Below are positions 1 to 11,971 of a stretch of 64,000 nt of DNA, piece by piece. Location of the stretch: assembly GCA_027563935.2 (NCBI GenBank), contig CM050450.1:27515439-27579438 (forward strand). Reading direction: 5' to 3'. How positions within the stretch are numbered: position 1 is the first letter of the stretch; every line of letters begins with the position of its first letter. The notes under the pieces are model-generated. The model saw nothing but the letters and a program-made list of their open reading frames with translations, was not told the origin of the DNA and did not search any database. The translations under genes were made by a program, and so were the position numbers. The stretch is from Costus lasius. Lineage: Eukaryota; Streptophyta; Magnoliopsida; Zingiberales; Costaceae.

Positions 1-410
1 GCGCGTCCAGATGCCTAGGTCTGTCCACGCCCACCACGTGGGGGATTCTGCCATCGATAAGGTTGTCCGGGATTCTGCCGCGGTGCTGGTGCGGATCCCT
101 GTGAGCTCTGGGCTTGTTTACCCTTCTGGGGGCAGTGGTTTGCATAATGTCTCATTTCATTACAGTGATAACATCGGACGGAATTGAGCGGGCACGACCT
201 TGCTATGTGACCTGATTCTCCACACTGAAAATAGGCTCTGGAAGGAGTAGCTGGGGGCGAGCCAAAACCAGGGGATGTCGGTGCTGGACCCCGATACCTG
301 CTACCCGGAGCCCAAGATTTACGCCCTGGTTGGATGTCTTGGTGTTTAGATCCAGATGCTAAAGCTGGTGGACTTCCTAGGCCGAAACTCCCAAGTCCCC
401 AAAAGTCAGT
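1..410 (-). other. Decayed retroelement internal DNA downstream of gag
   Basis: This stretch lies just 3' (minus strand) of the Tekay-like gag relic and should be the gag-pol junction of the same element. All minus-strand frames are broken and I recognise no zinc knuckle, protease or other domain. The element continues outside the window. Confidence 0.4.
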
Positions 411-1113
411 CTACGCAGGAACCTTGCCACGTCTCTGAGCGTCACGCTCCTGGGCCTCGCGAATGACATCCTGTCCACATTGACTCATCCGTCGTGCAGT
501 ATCTATCACCTCAGCAAAATTATCAGGTGGAATAATGCTCACCAGGATGCGGAGCTGTGCATCAAGGCCCTCTATAAAATGCTCCGAACGCTCTCTCTCT
601 GTGGCCACCAGTCTGGTAAACATCTCAGACAGCCTCTGGAATTCGGCGATATATTCCTCGATTGGACGTCCATTTTGCTTGATGTGAACAAAATCCCGTC
701 TTGCTACGGACCTTTGTGCCTGTGGGAAGTACTGCTGCGTGAATACGCTCTGAAAAACATCCCAAGACGCGCTTGCCGGTCCCAAAATGGCTATAGTAGA
801 CTGCCACCACTTTCGTGCCTGGCCACCAAGATAGAAGACTGCCAACTTCACCCGTTTCCTCTCCAGACATTCCATTGCGTACAGAGTATATGTCACGCTG
901 GCTAGCCACTCCCGAGCTTGCCATGGGTCGCCGTTCCCCTCGAACACATCCAAACGGCCTCGTGCTAACTCGGTGAAGCAGGACAGCCAATCGCCTCGGG
1001 TCGGGGGCGGAGTGACTTCCCGGTCGGCCAATGCAATTCATAGGGATGTTCATCGCATCCCGCGCAATATCTGCAATTCCCCTGGCTCGACCACCACGAG
1101 CCCTTGGAGGCAT
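411..1113 (-). pseudogene. Gag of a Tekay/Del-type Ty3/gypsy retrotransposon, frameshifted
   Basis: Capsid (Gag) polyprotein fragment of an LTR retrotransposon. Translation from the ATG at 1113 opens with a basic MPPRARGGRARG stretch. The reading then moves to another frame near 1040, where it continues as DWLSCFTELARGRLDVFEGNGDPWQAREWLASV, followed by the Retrotrans_gag core (ARKWWQST, FTQQYFPQAQR, IEEYIAEFQRLSEMF). The order matches chromovirus Gag, in which a 'F.G..DP..A..WL' segment precedes the capsid core. The stop at 411 comes before any zinc knuckle. A tRNA-Met primer site and an LTR lie immediately upstream on the same strand, so this is the 5' part of an element whose pol would lie left of the window. 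The frameshift and early stop indicate a dead copy. Family assignment is from motifs, not a search. Confidence 0.8.
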
Positions 1114-1260
1114 CCTGCAATCACAAGTATAGTTAACCCACAAGTACATATTTCATTAGTTATACTTAAACATCGTACTTATACTTTATCGCGTGTCCCA
1201 AATCCTTAGATTATCCTAAATCCTAAGTCCTTAAGGTCTCATTCAAGATCTAATACCATA

Positions 1261-1272
1261 GCTCTGATACCA
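1261..1272 (-). other. Primer-binding site, tRNA-iMet type
   Basis: The minus strand reads TGGTATCAGAGC, the canonical plant primer-binding site complementary to initiator tRNA-Met. It sits 5 nt from the LTR end TGTCACG at 1278, which fixes the LTR boundary and the minus orientation of the element. Confidence 0.9.
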
Positions 1273-1277
1273 AAATT

Positions 1278-3037
1278 TGTCACGCCCCAAGACTCTCCCA
1301 GCCTTAGGACGCGGCAAACAATGGACCTGCAAAGCCATACAGATCCAGGATACAATACAATATGACAAATAATATAAACGATGAAATCCACATAGATAAG
1401 ATACACATCAGACCGACGCAGCGGTCAAAGTCAACAATACACAAAGGGCCGAACAGTCCTGGCCCACAAATCCACACTGGTCCATGACCAGGTAAATACA
1501 ATCTCGTCAGATATAATCCTCAAAATACTACAATAACAAATAGCATGTGCGACACATAAGAAAGATACAACGCATGATAGGGAAGATAATCTACCTATCT
1601 ATCTACTGCGCACCAGAGGGAGCCGAGCCTGAACCTGGAGGCAAGGCAAGTGGAGTTAGCCGGGAGGCTAAGTAGGATTTAACAAGTAAATGGTGCATAT
1701 AAGAGTAAGGAGAATCCAACAATAATTAATAGACAGAAGTGCACTGTAAGTAAATATAACCCGACTAAGTAAATACAGAAAGTACAGCATGCAGGTGGAA
1801 ATCCAGCTGTGCCAATGTCCCGTAGGACGTGCACTCAAAGAGTGGTTCCTACCGCCAGCTAACGGTAGAAACGGCTGTCCGTCGACAGTCCGCCGGTGTA
1901 GCGTCCTACACCCAGATCACCCCGGAATGCCGAGTCCCACGACATCCGACTGTGACCCATCCGGAGGCCTGTAGTTCATGGGCTCACACAGACTGCATCC
2001 ATGACTACTACCAATGGCCAAAATCACAAGGTTCTCGGAAGGTGGACTATCCCAGTCAGACCTATCCGTCCATCCCAAATATCAACACAAGCTGGCTGTA
2101 GAGACAACCAAAATATATATGTACTGCATATAAATAAACCACCAACAGTATCATGCACCGAAACATAAAAATCAGATAGCATGCAAGCATCCATGTGACT
2201 CAATGGAAATAGACAGATTTCAATGGATTTACGAAAGTATTAATCAGGTTCAGTCAGCAAGAAGATGGTGCCGCTATCTATGCATGCGGTTTGGCACCGA
2301 ACAAGGGTAGGGAGGTAAGAATCCTACCTGGTTCTTGTAGGTCTGAGCAAGATCCAACCAATATACGCCCAATATAACCTCGTGCGCGCCGCTCGGAGTA
2401 GCAGTCGCGGTCGCAGAGTTCGCCGGAAGTTCGCCGGAAAAGCTCGCCGGAACAGTGGCGCCGCCGCCGGAACAGTAACTTCGGCGGCCGATCAAAATTC
2501 TGGAAGTGTCACGAGATAGCTGCCGGCGAGAGGAGTTCAGCCGTACCGCCGCTTTCTCGAGTGGAGGTCGGAGTCGCCGGGATCGAAGGAAAAACCACCG
2601 GCGGCGTCGTTCGCGGATGTCGCCGGTGCTGGGGAAGACGACGCCGGAAAATGCGCCGGAACGGGGAGGAAACGTCCGCCGAAGGTGGGGAAGCTTGCCG
2701 GTGCCGCCGGAGACGAAGACGCGCCGGATCTAGGGTTCCGGTCGCTTCTCGTCGCCTGCGTTCGCGTGGAAGAGGAGGGGAGCTTCCGTCAGATCTGGCC
2801 GCCGGAGTCAGAAGATGAGGCTGAGAGGAGACGCGTGAAGGAGGAAGGAAGATGGGTTCGGCATTGGTGAAGCAGCGGGAGGAGAGGGGAAGATAAGGAG
2901 GAGAAGGAGAATGGGGTCCGGCGTTCACGAGTGAATAGGGGAGAAAACGAGGGGAAAAAAGGGGAAACGTGGGGAGCAGATGGGATGGGACGTGGCTGTC
3001 CTGTCCCATCAGTTCCAGAAAAATTTTGAACATTACA
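1278..3037 (-). mobile_element. 5' LTR of Tekay/Del-type element
   Basis: On the plus strand this LTR runs from TGTCACGCCCC at 1278 to GAACATTACA at 3037, giving TG...CA termini. The inner end abuts the primer site. The outer end is supported because at 3038 the sequence switches exactly to a 1.5-kb segment found again at 16472, so the LTR truncates that copy. The outer third (about 2380-2960) is GC-rich with iterated GCCGG(A) motifs. The long open frames there are compositional and not genes. The 3' LTR is not in the window, so the target-site duplication cannot be checked. Confidence 0.75.
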
Positions 3038-4525
3038 TATGTCTTCTTTGATATTTTGCAGCCTGTCGGCATGTGTTGTCTGTGTTCTTTTTCATGTCAC
3101 CCAACCCCTTTTTATAAGCTTCCGGCCACCCATTTTGAAATTATTTCCTTCTCTGGTCTGGCCGCTTCCCGCTTCTCTTTTTTTTTTATTGATCGATTAC
3201 TGTAAACAACGCCTTTATTTCCTTCCTTCCTAGCTATGATGGTTTCCTTATTTGCTGGCTGTTATCGATCGCCAGTTGCTATGATACCCCTTTTGAAATG
3301 TTGCCCCTTTATTTTTTTCAATTTCACAGGCGGTCAGATTTACTTTTGGTGATGATTCTCCCTTTTTTTTGGCGCTGAGATTCTCTAACCTTTCGAGAAG
3401 TTAATTTGGAGCATAATGGTTCCTTCCTTTTCTCTCCCCACTACCATTAGTATCTTCCTTTGCATACGTGAAATAATCAGCTGCACTCTCTCCCTTATAT
3501 TGTAATTCTTCAACTTTATTGATGAGAATAATCACATGATGTTAGACTTGATTGACCACATCATTGGATAACAATTTCGGGACAAAAATTAATATGGCAA
3601 ACAAGGAAACAATAGGTTTATAAGCTACACCATTTTAAATTCTGCTCAATTGATCATGTTATGATACTATTGGATTTTAAGATTAATCAATACCGCAGCA
3701 TTTGATTTATGTTCTTCAGTCTGAATACTTTGGCTGGGGAGTTATTAAACTACATTTGAATTTCTGAAAAGTCTGCAGCAATATTGATACGCTGCATTGC
3801 TTAGTTTCTGATCTCAACTATCACAAAATATTGCTAGAATTTAAAATTGATGGAGCAAACGATTAATTCCTGCTTAGACTTTCAATCCTGCATAGACAAT
3901 TGTAATCATCAATCTGTAGCATCTTCCAGCCTTGTGTAGAATGTTTTCGGCCTCTCTACTTGAGAATTCCTCTTTCAGAACCACTGGTATTCTTCACTCT
4001 GTAGCATTAAAAGAGAGAAAAGTTGGACTAATGATAAGTAGATTAGATCTGTTATGATGTGCTGATACTGAATTTTCATTTGAACTTCCGCTGCAGATTT
4101 TTCTTTTTTTTTTTTTTTTTTGTAATTTCATGCTTCTTTGAGCTTCTGTGCATTCTCCTTTATGCATTCCCCATACCCAAACTGCCAATTGTGAGGTATT
4201 ACTGCACAAAGGCAGCTTCTGAAGGTTCAATAACTGTTTCTGCTAACTTTGCTGCTAGTGGGATACAAACGCACAATGAAATAGGAGTACAATTCAAGGA
4301 TTAATACACGACTATATGCGCAGGAATTAGTTCTGGGCAAGCAATTTCACACCTTATGAATTTCTAAAAATTATGCAGCTATATTGATACACTGCATTGC
4401 AAAACATTGCTAGAATTTAAAATTGATGTAACAGATGATTAATCCCTGCACACAATGGTTGTCCGTAAGTTATGCACAAAAGTATGTTGCGCACATGGTT
4501 GGAAATTAATAGTTCAACAAATTGC
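3038..4525. repeat. 1.5-kb duplicated segment, copy 1 (with 16472-17958)
   Basis: The segment is collinear with 16472-17958 at roughly 95% identity by eye, with small indels in poly-T tracts. It is cut at the left by the LTR ending at 3037 and ends at right near AGTTCAACAA, where the two copies diverge. It carries an ENT-like exon relic and is otherwise AT-rich, intron-like DNA. Confidence 0.85.
4110..4303 (+). pseudogene. Equilibrative nucleoside transporter (ENT)-like exon relic, copy 1
   Basis: The plus-strand reading after a poly-T tract gives VISCFFELLCILLYAF followed by PKLPIVRYYCTKAASEGS and then ITVSANFAASGIQ. Plant ENT family proteins (nucleoside/H+ symporters of plasma membrane or tonoplast) have a transmembrane segment running into a KLPIVKYY...KAASEGSKTV.ADLAAAGIQ loop. 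I recall that motif from the family and have not searched it. The piece looks like one exon with a pyrimidine-rich acceptor tract upstream. No other ENT exon is recognisable nearby and the first exon is absent, so it is a captured or duplicated gene fragment. The frame is open in both copies. Several residues differ from the family, for example C in place of the usual R/K after KYY. Confidence 0.5.
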
Positions 4526-4533
4526 GCCCCCAA

Positions 4534-4556
4534 CCCCCCCCCCCCCCCCCCCCCCC
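4534..4556. repeat. Poly-C homopolymer
   Basis: A run of 23 C lies exactly where the duplicated segment ends. The length is probably uncertain in the assembly. Confidence 0.9.
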
Positions 4557-6544
4557 AAACGGATTTTGTATAAGCGATAAGCATATACAAATCCGTTGGA
4601 AAATAGATTTTGATATTTGCTTGTCTGATCTCATTATTGTTTTAGGTATACCACATCAATGCTCAAGGTAACAATATGCTTGCAACTCTGGATTAGCACT
4701 GCTTTGAAGGATCTTTGAAAGCTCTCATGTCTTAATGATGCTGTTGAGATGGACAAATGAAAACTCGTGCTTCTAGGAGTCATTCAAGAATCTTTATTTG
4801 GTTGTACTTGAGTATTGTGTACTCCTTTACATTGAGACTTGTATTCAGATGCCAATCATAAATCTTTGATACAAGATGTGCTAGTCTACTTGTGTCACTA
4901 AAAATATTTATCTTCTTTTGCTATTTATACTTGACGTTGGTAATGTGACAGGTTTTTTTTGCAAAATGTTTCAAATATTCTTGCACTAATAAGGTTGTGT
5001 CTTTGCTCGAGCAGTATATATTGAATTTATTGACTTGCTTCCCATGCATTGGAGCTGACGAAAATAACTGTAATGAGATATCTGATCATTTATTTCATAG
5101 CATGCTTGTCCCTTCACAATCCTGAACAGGAGCTCAATTAATGTCATTTTCTCTTCAAGTGCATACCGATACACTAGCGAAGATGCCTAGCACTAACAAG
5201 GTGGGTAGCAACCATATATGCTCACGAAGTACTTGTTCCGAGTATGTTTTGATGAAGACATGATTTGAAATATTATATGCCCTTGGGATGCCACATGTCT
5301 TCGTATTGAATGCAACATTTATGTGGAGGACTTTCCAAGCACCATAAGAGGGATCTTCGTGGCTACCTCAAACATATTAACAGTATGATTTGTTCCATGT
5401 GTATAAAGCTCTATTCACTTTGCTTTAAAATTCATTGGCCAGAATAATAATTATCTTCATATTTCAAACTAGAATGTAGTTGGTTACAGCAAGATTGCAT
5501 TGTTCCACTATTTTAGAACTTTGAATGCCTCGATAAAGATAATTGAAGGTTGCCCCCCTGCATAGTGAGCCAAGTGCTCAACGAAAATTAAGGTTAGACA
5601 TGAGCTTTCTACCATCATGGGCATTCGAGTAAGATAATAATCTTCCATCATTGTTATTATGGCTAAACATGCATCCAACAATATTTCCATGGTTTCATTT
5701 TTTTTTCTTTGAAATAGATGCCCTCATATTAATCTGTTGATGAGGATGGGATATTCATGATTGAATTGTTTCTGATTGAGGAAGGTCGGCGGTCTTCTGT
5801 GCTATAAACTTGATTGATGATAGTGCAACCACTAGATTTTGTCAACGTTTTATGAAGCCATCAAAGATTTTGTTGTTGTGTCAATTCATCGTTTTTATCC
5901 TTGATTTTGGTATCATCAGGCTTGCCAAAGTAATGATGCCCCAGTGTGATTTTGTATCTATGGTGACATATTTGTTTTCCTTGGTAATTCATCTTGTTTA
6001 TCTCCGATGTTTAATAGTCATGAACCCTTTAGTTTGAACTTGAGCTTGATTTTAATACTTGAGTATGACATAACACTTCTCAAAAGCCTTTGTTTTTCAA
6101 GAGTTACAGATCTTCCATGATGAGATAGCATACATTTTTGTAAGATCTGACATTTCTTGTTTGTATACTTCAATAATTTTCAAAAGAAGCTATCCAATAT
6201 ATTGATGATAATTCTAGAATTGTGTAAGAGTTGCTAATGTTTAGCACTCGATTTGCATCATCTTGCAATAGGGTATGAAATTGTCTCATCTTCAATTTTT
6301 TCAATATTCATCGGGTTTGTGATTGTAACCAAAAGTTTTGATCTTTGCTTCTTAATGAATAACATCACTCAATGATGGACCACGAGAAGCTTCGTGTAAG
6401 TGTACATTCATGAAGGATCAAAAGTGGTTTTACTTGAAACTCCTTTAGCATTATGAAGGGCTTTGAGAGTTGAACGTAAGTTGTCATTGTAATGTAGAGA
6501 GTGTGAAGATGGGTGACTGAGCTTGTAGAGGATTATACAGTCGA
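4557..6544. other. AT-rich stretch without recognisable gene
   Basis: About 2 kb with frames under 80 codons on either strand and no domain, LTR end or primer site that I can identify. The composition and the adjacent minisatellite would fit the 3' untranslated part of a Tat-like element, but I cannot show this. Confidence 0.4.
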
Positions 6545-7057
6545 AATGGGTGAATAGGCCTTTGGGCCAGACATTCAAAATGGACGAATGACCGTTGGGT
6601 GAAACATTCAGATTTGGGTGAACGAGTCATGGGACCAAACGTTCAAAATTGGGATGAATAGATCATGGGACCAAATGTTCAGAATTTGGATGAACATGTC
6701 GTTGGGCCAAGCATTCAGAATTTGGGTGAACGAGCTGCTGGGCCAAACATTCAAAATTTGGGCGAATGACCGTTGGGTGAAATATTCAGATTTGGATGAA
6801 TGGGTCATGGGACCAAACGTTTAGAATTTGGGTGAATGGGTCGTGGGACCAAGCATTCGAGATTTGGATGAACGGGTCGTGGGACCAAACGTTCAGGATT
6901 TGGTGAACCAGTCATTGGGCCAAACGTTCAAAATTTGGATGAACGGGTCGTAGGACCAAATGTTCAGGATTTGGTGAACGAGCAATTGGGCCAAACGTTC
7001 AGAATTTGAGTGAATGGGTCATGGGACCAAGCATTCGAGATTTGGATGAACGGGTCA
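6545..7057. repeat. 36-bp minisatellite, interrupted by an LTR
   Basis: Tandem units of about 35-36 bp follow the pattern ATTTGGATGAACGGGTC then ATGGGACCAAACGTTCAGA, roughly 14 units with 10-25% variation between them. The period is a multiple of three, which creates spurious open frames on both strands. The array stops at 7057 where a solo LTR begins and resumes at 9540 for one or two units. Confidence 0.9.
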
Positions 7058-7193
7058 TGTTATAACCTTGATTTTAGTAATTTTAAATTTTAAAATTTTA
7101 GAATTTGTATTTTTGGAATTTTAGGGATTTTTCTGGAATTTTTGGAAAATTTTTAAGGTTTTAAATTTTGATTTTTTTTAAAAAAATTTGATT

Positions 7194-7262
7194 TGCGCTC
7201 ACAGGGACTCGAACCCGTGACGCGCGAATCCTTTCGCGTGCAACCAAACCACCAAGCTAAAT
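7194..7262 (-). other. tRNA-like module 1 within the LTR
   Basis: The minus strand carries TTAGCTTGGTGG (box A-like, 7249-7260) and GGGTTCGAGTCCC (box B consensus, 7204-7216), spaced as in a tRNA gene. No convincing acceptor stem pairs, so it is a tRNA-derived or tRNA-mimicking module rather than a working tRNA. A counterpart lies at 33311-33377. Confidence 0.55.
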
Positions 7263-7336
7263 CTTCGTTTCTGATATTAAACCATGCTTCTTTTAGTTAA
7301 CTCGTATTTGATTTGAATTTATTTGAAAACCGAAAA

Positions 7337-7413
7337 ACGCGTCCGCGGGGATTCGAACCCGCGTCTTGCGTTCGTTTTTGACTCCGTCTAATCACCGAGA
7401 CCATTTGATAGTT
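7337..7413 (-). other. tRNA-like module 2 within the LTR
   Basis: The minus strand has GGGTTCGAATCCCC (box B and T-arm stem, 7347-7360), preceded by a weaker box A-like GGTCTCGGTGATTAGACGG. It lies about 75 bp from module 1 in the same orientation. Its counterpart is at 33449-33520. Confidence 0.5.
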
Positions 7414-7549
7414 TAATATAATATCGGATTTTGCTTACTTGATTTACGTTTAATTTAAAATTGTGGACCGAGTCGACTCGTCGTCTTCTCCGCAAAGGTC
7501 GGCGAATGAGTCGGCGGCGGCGTCTTTGCTATTCTGGGACGCTTCGTGC

Positions 7550-7560
7550 CTCTATATTAG
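7550..7560 (+). promoter_or_regulatory. Putative TATA box of the solo LTR
   Basis: CTCTATATTAG followed by AGGGCTTC. The second copy has CTCTATATATTAGGGCTTC at 33663. Conservation in both copies and the position about 0.5 kb into the LTR fit a U3 core promoter. Confidence 0.45.
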
Positions 7561-9539
7561 AGGGCTTCGCCTCTCGTTAAGGCGAATCGAAACCTTGAAC
7601 ATCTTCAAGCCTTGAAGTGCCGCCAGGAGGGAGAAAATAGCGCTCAAAACCATCGTCGGAGTTCGAGCGGCGCCGCCTTGTGATCCAACCTTCCAGCGCC
7701 TTTATCCGACACGATCTCTGTGTTCTGGGCTACGATACAGCGTCGTAGCAAGGTATCCTTCCTTTCCTGAAGTTTCCACGAAGTTCTGATCGGTTTTGGT
7801 TAAGTTTCGTGTATCGACGGCAGCAGCGCTACCGTCGATACTTTCGTCTGTTTCGAGAGCTTCGACCGGGCGTCGAAATCTCACCGCAGCTCGTCAAGGG
7901 GCTTCGTTTTCGTTGTTAAAAGTCTTATGTACAAATTTGGAGTCGATCCGATGTTCGACGCGTTCTCGCGAGCTCGCCGGTGCAAGTAGCAGACGCAACG
8001 GCGGCGGTCGAGCGGCGCGGGCGACGAACGGTTCATTTTGATTTTAGGGTTTCGTCCGGTTTATTTGGAAATAAACCTGGACCAGCTGAGTTGGAATTGA
8101 ATTGAACCGGTTCAACAGTATTGGCGGTTCAATTTCAAATTCGGTTCAATTCTTGAATTCTGACCGGTTCGACCATGATTCGGTTGAATCCGGGCCGGTT
8201 CAGATAGCCGTTGGAAAGCTTATAAAATTTCCTATCTATTGGTAGTCTGTATAGCTTTATATGAGTTTTATATTTTGTGTAATTTAAGTTAGAAGTCTCG
8301 GTTTAACTTGGTTCAGGGTGAATTTGATCGGTTCAGTGCAATTGTGTTCGGTTCAGTAGGCTTTAGGTCTGCTTCATTCTGAGACTGGTTCTCTAGGTTT
8401 AGGGTTATGTTCTACCTGTTGGTAGTTTTAGTTTTCAAATTAGAATGTTTATTGATAGAATTCATGTACAAATTCATGTTTCAGAGTGATTAATCCAATA
8501 ATCGGCTTGCATCGTGTGATAAACTATTATTGGCTTTTCAAAAGGACTCAGAAATAACAGCGTTTGAGATAGGAATCTTACCCTACTCCTTTGTTATAGT
8601 GTCAAGATTATAGGATTTGCTGCTTATTCCTTTGATTTGATACATGATGCACATATTAGAATTGATTGACATTGAGATCCATTTGCTTTGTCTGCTTGGT
8701 TTGTTTCTGAAATTCCTATTGAACTCAATTATCTTGATTATTTGGTCATATTCTGTTTCTATATGAATGGTTAACAAACCTGTTTTGAGATATCTGATAT
8801 ATTGGCTTATGCACCTGGTTGAACAATTGTGTATCTGATATATTGACGCATAAGTATGTGGAACCGTTGTAATTCTGTGATGATAAAGTCGTGATATATA
8901 TTGACCTCTGACCTGGATGATTTATTCTCCAGTGGCCTGTTTATCTGAGTTATAGTTCCGACGCGCATCGGACTATCTGAGATGCCGGTACGGCACCGCC
9001 AGTTGTCTTGAGGACAATACTACGGATGTTAGTGTTGGACGCAACACTCCGGGCTGTTTAGGACAGTCGTTCCATTGCATGAGCAACAGTGGAAACACTC
9101 TGAAAATGAGTGCGGCTCTTAAGTGAGATCTGCTGGCCAGCTTGATGATTTGCACGACATTCTTATGTTATTTGTATATCGTTGTTTCAGTTACTGTATT
9201 ATCCTGTTATTTGATTCCCTCACCATGTTTGTTGATTCCTACTTAGCATTCCTGCTAACTCCCTTTGTTTCTCTTCTAGGTACAGAGTTAGCTTCTGGGA
9301 GGGATAGAATAGATAGCAAATACCAGCCCGAGTTGAGATAGTTGTCTTTTGTATTTTATTCAGTTGATAATTTGGATAGTTGTATTCAGATATTGTGTTA
9401 TAAAGCCGTTGATGTTAAATTTTGATTGTTTATTAAATAAAGGATATATGATTATTGTAGTTCTCTGGTTCCTATCAATATTGTTACTCCCTGGGGAACC
9501 CTGAGCTAGAAATAGTCGGCTTCCTGCCGGGGCGTGATA

Positions 9540-9600
9540 GGTCGTGTGACCAAACGTTCAGAATTTGAATGAATGAGCCGTTGTGGCCTGCAGATATTTA
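9540..9600. repeat. Continuation of the 36-bp minisatellite
   Basis: GTCGTGTGACCAAACGTTC and AGAATTTGAATGAATGAGC match the array that ended at 7057, showing that the LTR landed inside the array. Confidence 0.8.
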
Positions 9601-10264
9601 GAGTTTGAAGTTTGCCATATGCCCGGCCTTCACGGCTTGTGGACGTGTGAAATTTGAGCAAATATTCTGTCTTCTTGACTTGTGAATATTTGAATTTTGA
9701 TCTTAGCATGTAGTCATTTCTTTGCACATAGTAGTGTATTGAGGATCTACGCCTCGATAGCAAGTATCGACGCACACATCTCCCAAACAATACAACATCA
9801 TAATGCATTAAAACTCTACGTCTTGACATCGTCAAATATTCGTAGTAGTTTCCCTTAAGAAGCAGTAGGTCTCCAAAATTTGAGTTTTAAGCAGCAAAAT
9901 GCTCATCTCGGACCTTAGATGATTCCATATGAACTTCAAGAAGAGGTGGTCTTCTTCCTTTTGGTAAGAATTTCTTCATGCCCCCTGTGTTACTAAGGAG
10001 CTTGCATTTGATTTATCTTTGACCCATCAAATCTCTTAATGACATGATGAAGTAGTGCTTGAGTGACTAGGCAAGAAGCGAACAATCAATACAGAGTGTA
10101 AGCCAAAATGCCCCCTTATTTGAGACTGCAAGCTTGATCGTCTCTTCTCTTTGTTGGAATGATACATTTAAGATCTAATATCTCAACATTCCATTCGTTC
10201 GAGAAGCTTTCAATTTTTGTAGATTGAGAGTTTTAAATGACTTTGATGTCTTTTGATCCTATCG
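9601..10264. other. Non-coding part of Tat-like element, with 80-bp shared motif
   Basis: No gene is seen. A motif of about 80 bp around 9735-9815 (GTATCGACGCACACATCTCC, then CAAACAATA and CATAATGCATTAA) recurs at 13305-13390 and 14010-14095. This links the stretch to the LTR-like DNA right of the gag region, so it probably contains remains of the 3' LTR. Confidence 0.45.
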
Positions 10265-10755
10265 TCAATTGACAATAATCAAATTTTCACTCGTGCTAGG
10301 AGGTTATAATTTTTGGTAAATTGCCAACCATAAACGGATTTGAAATTTGGGATAAGATCAAATTCTTTGCTTGTGTTAGGAGCTTATAATTTTTGGTAAA
10401 TTGTCAACCATAAACGGACTTCACATTTTCGATCCTATTGTCGTTTGATTAGGATCAACTTGGTTGCTCGTATGAGAAACATACAATTTTTGGTAAATTG
10501 TCAACCATAAACGGAATTGAAATTTGTGATCTTATCACCGTTTGAATAAGATCAAAATTTTTCTCGTGTTAGGAGCTTACAGTTATTGGCAAACTGCCAG
10601 CCATAAACGGACTTGACATTTTTGATCCTACTACCGTTTGATTATGATCAATTTGGTCGCCTGTATTAGGAGCATACAGTTTTTAGCAAACTACCAGCTA
10701 TGAACGAACTTGAGGTTTTTGATCCTACTGCCATTTGATTAGGATCAATTCCATT
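10265..10755. repeat. ~96-bp tandem repeat
   Basis: Five to six units of about 80-97 bp. Each contains a version of TTTTGGTAAATTGTCAACC followed by ATAAACGGACTTG and ends with a GATCCTA...GTTTGATTAGGATC part. The array directly follows the truncated gag (minus strand), where Tat-lineage elements are known to carry variable 3' UTR tandem repeats. Confidence 0.85.
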
Positions 10756-10807
10756 GCTCGGTCGGGGTGTCATTCAATACTTGCTTTGACAGAGTTATTT
10801 TCCCCGA

Positions 10808-11971
10808 TTAGTATTGTCTCTCCACCCAGTTCTTGAACACATAGCAGTCTTCTATCGTGTGCCCCAGTATACGATGGTAAGGACAAAAGTTAGGATCGTC
10901 GGTCTCGTCAAACCCTTCAGGGCGTTTTGACTCTGGTAGTTGCAAACCATTTTTTAGAGCATCACTAAAAATCTTCATCGTCTTCTCTCTCTTGAAAGAG
11001 TAAGCTTTATTTTTCCTCTCTTCAAGAGTCACCAGCTTGCCTCGATTATTTTCGCCAAGTGTTGGCGCCTTTTCATTTCGAGGTGCACTTGTGTTGTGAA
11101 CCTCCGCCCTTTTGCTCCTGTTAGGAACACTTGTATAAGCGACCTTAGAATCATTTTTCATTGGCTCTTCCTTTTTGAACTTTGGATTTTGTGTGTTTGA
11201 AAAGGTCTAAGGGTTTGTCCGCTCAAGTTTCACCACTTGGGTGATTAATTATTGGAATGTAGAAATATTGTTCGTACAAAGAAAAGGAGCCATCTAATTG
11301 TCGATGTTGCCGACCAACAGCCCCACAGCTTGGACTTGTTCTATTGATTGTTCGCACTTAATGCTCAAATTTCTCCATCTCATAATGTAATTAAGGACGG
11401 TTTCATCCTTCTTCCTCTTCATGTTTGCCAAGTCTGCAATCTTAACTTTATTGCTTACTGAAGCGAATTTCATCCGAAAGGCCTCCTCTATATCAGCCCA
11501 AGTTCTTATAACTTCATTTTCCAAGGAGTAATACCACTCAAAGGCAACTCCTAAAAGGCTTTGTGGAAATTACCGAAGCAATAGAGCATCGTTACTTATG
11601 GTATTCCCACATGTCGCGACAAAGTGGGCTAGATGCTGATCCGGATTCCCTATCCCATTGAACATTTTGACATGTGGCACGATGTACCCCTTGGGATAAG
11701 TTATGTCATCATATGTTGAGGGATAAGGTCTCCCTCGCCTCTTCTTCGGAGCGATTTTACTCCCTTCAAAATGTTTTAGTTGGTCCATCACTAACTCTTG
11801 TACTTCTCTTCGGGTCAAAGTAACAACATCGTCATTTGACTGAGCCGACAAAGAAGAAGTTGTTTGAGCATTATTCTGTTCTCGCGATAGCTGTTCTTGA
11901 CGTGACATCATTTCTTGTGTCCTTGCCAGAACATTAGTCACTTCTTCAAATTTTGCCTTGAGGATGTTCAT
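10808..11971 (-). pseudogene. Gag of a Tat/Ogre-like Ty3/gypsy element, frameshifted
   Basis: Minus-strand pieces read in order as one Gag. First comes YPKGYIVPHVKMFNGIGNP with DQHLAHF (11570-11971, the N-terminal lead-in). Then the Retrotrans_gag core follows, TWADIEEAFRMKFASVSNK and NYIMRWRNLSIKC (11294-11524). Last is FCPYHRILGHTIEDCYVFKNW (10808-11161), the C/H-rich segment typical of Tat-lineage Gag. The pieces lie in different frames with stops between them, so the protein is not made intact. No protease, RT or integrase follows; the 96-bp tandem array begins about 50 bp beyond. The element is therefore either internally deleted or a gag-only non-autonomous form. Confidence 0.8.

Larger units (their letters stand above)
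7058..9539 (+). mobile_element. Solo LTR (2.48 kb, Tekay/Del-like), copy 1
   Basis: Begins TGTTATAACC and ends GGGGCGTGATA, which resembles the TGTCACGCCCC...GGGGCGTGACA termini of Tekay-type LTRs after decay. The flanking pentamers are GGTCA (7053-7057) and GGTCG (9540-9544), a 4/5 target-site duplication, and the minisatellite continues on both sides. No internal region is present, so this is a solo LTR left by LTR-LTR recombination. A second copy is at 33176-35632. Transcriptional direction is taken as plus from the TATA box near 7550. Confidence 0.85.

Noticed and set aside
2509..3072. 187-codon minus frame and overlapping plus frames
   Set aside because: They lie in the GC-rich outer part of an LTR and run into its end; proline/arginine-rich compositional frames.
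5508..6037. Short frames with hydrophobic stretches
   Set aside because: Under 80 codons, AT-rich, no neighbouring exons or splice pattern to support a gene.
6608..6824. Open frames on both strands with 12-residue repeats (MNESWDQTF...)
   Set aside because: They arise because the 36-bp minisatellite unit is a multiple of three; no start context, domain or conservation.
7194..7413. Functional tRNA genes
   Set aside because: Box A and box B are present but no full cloverleaf or acceptor stem forms; copies sit inside an LTR.
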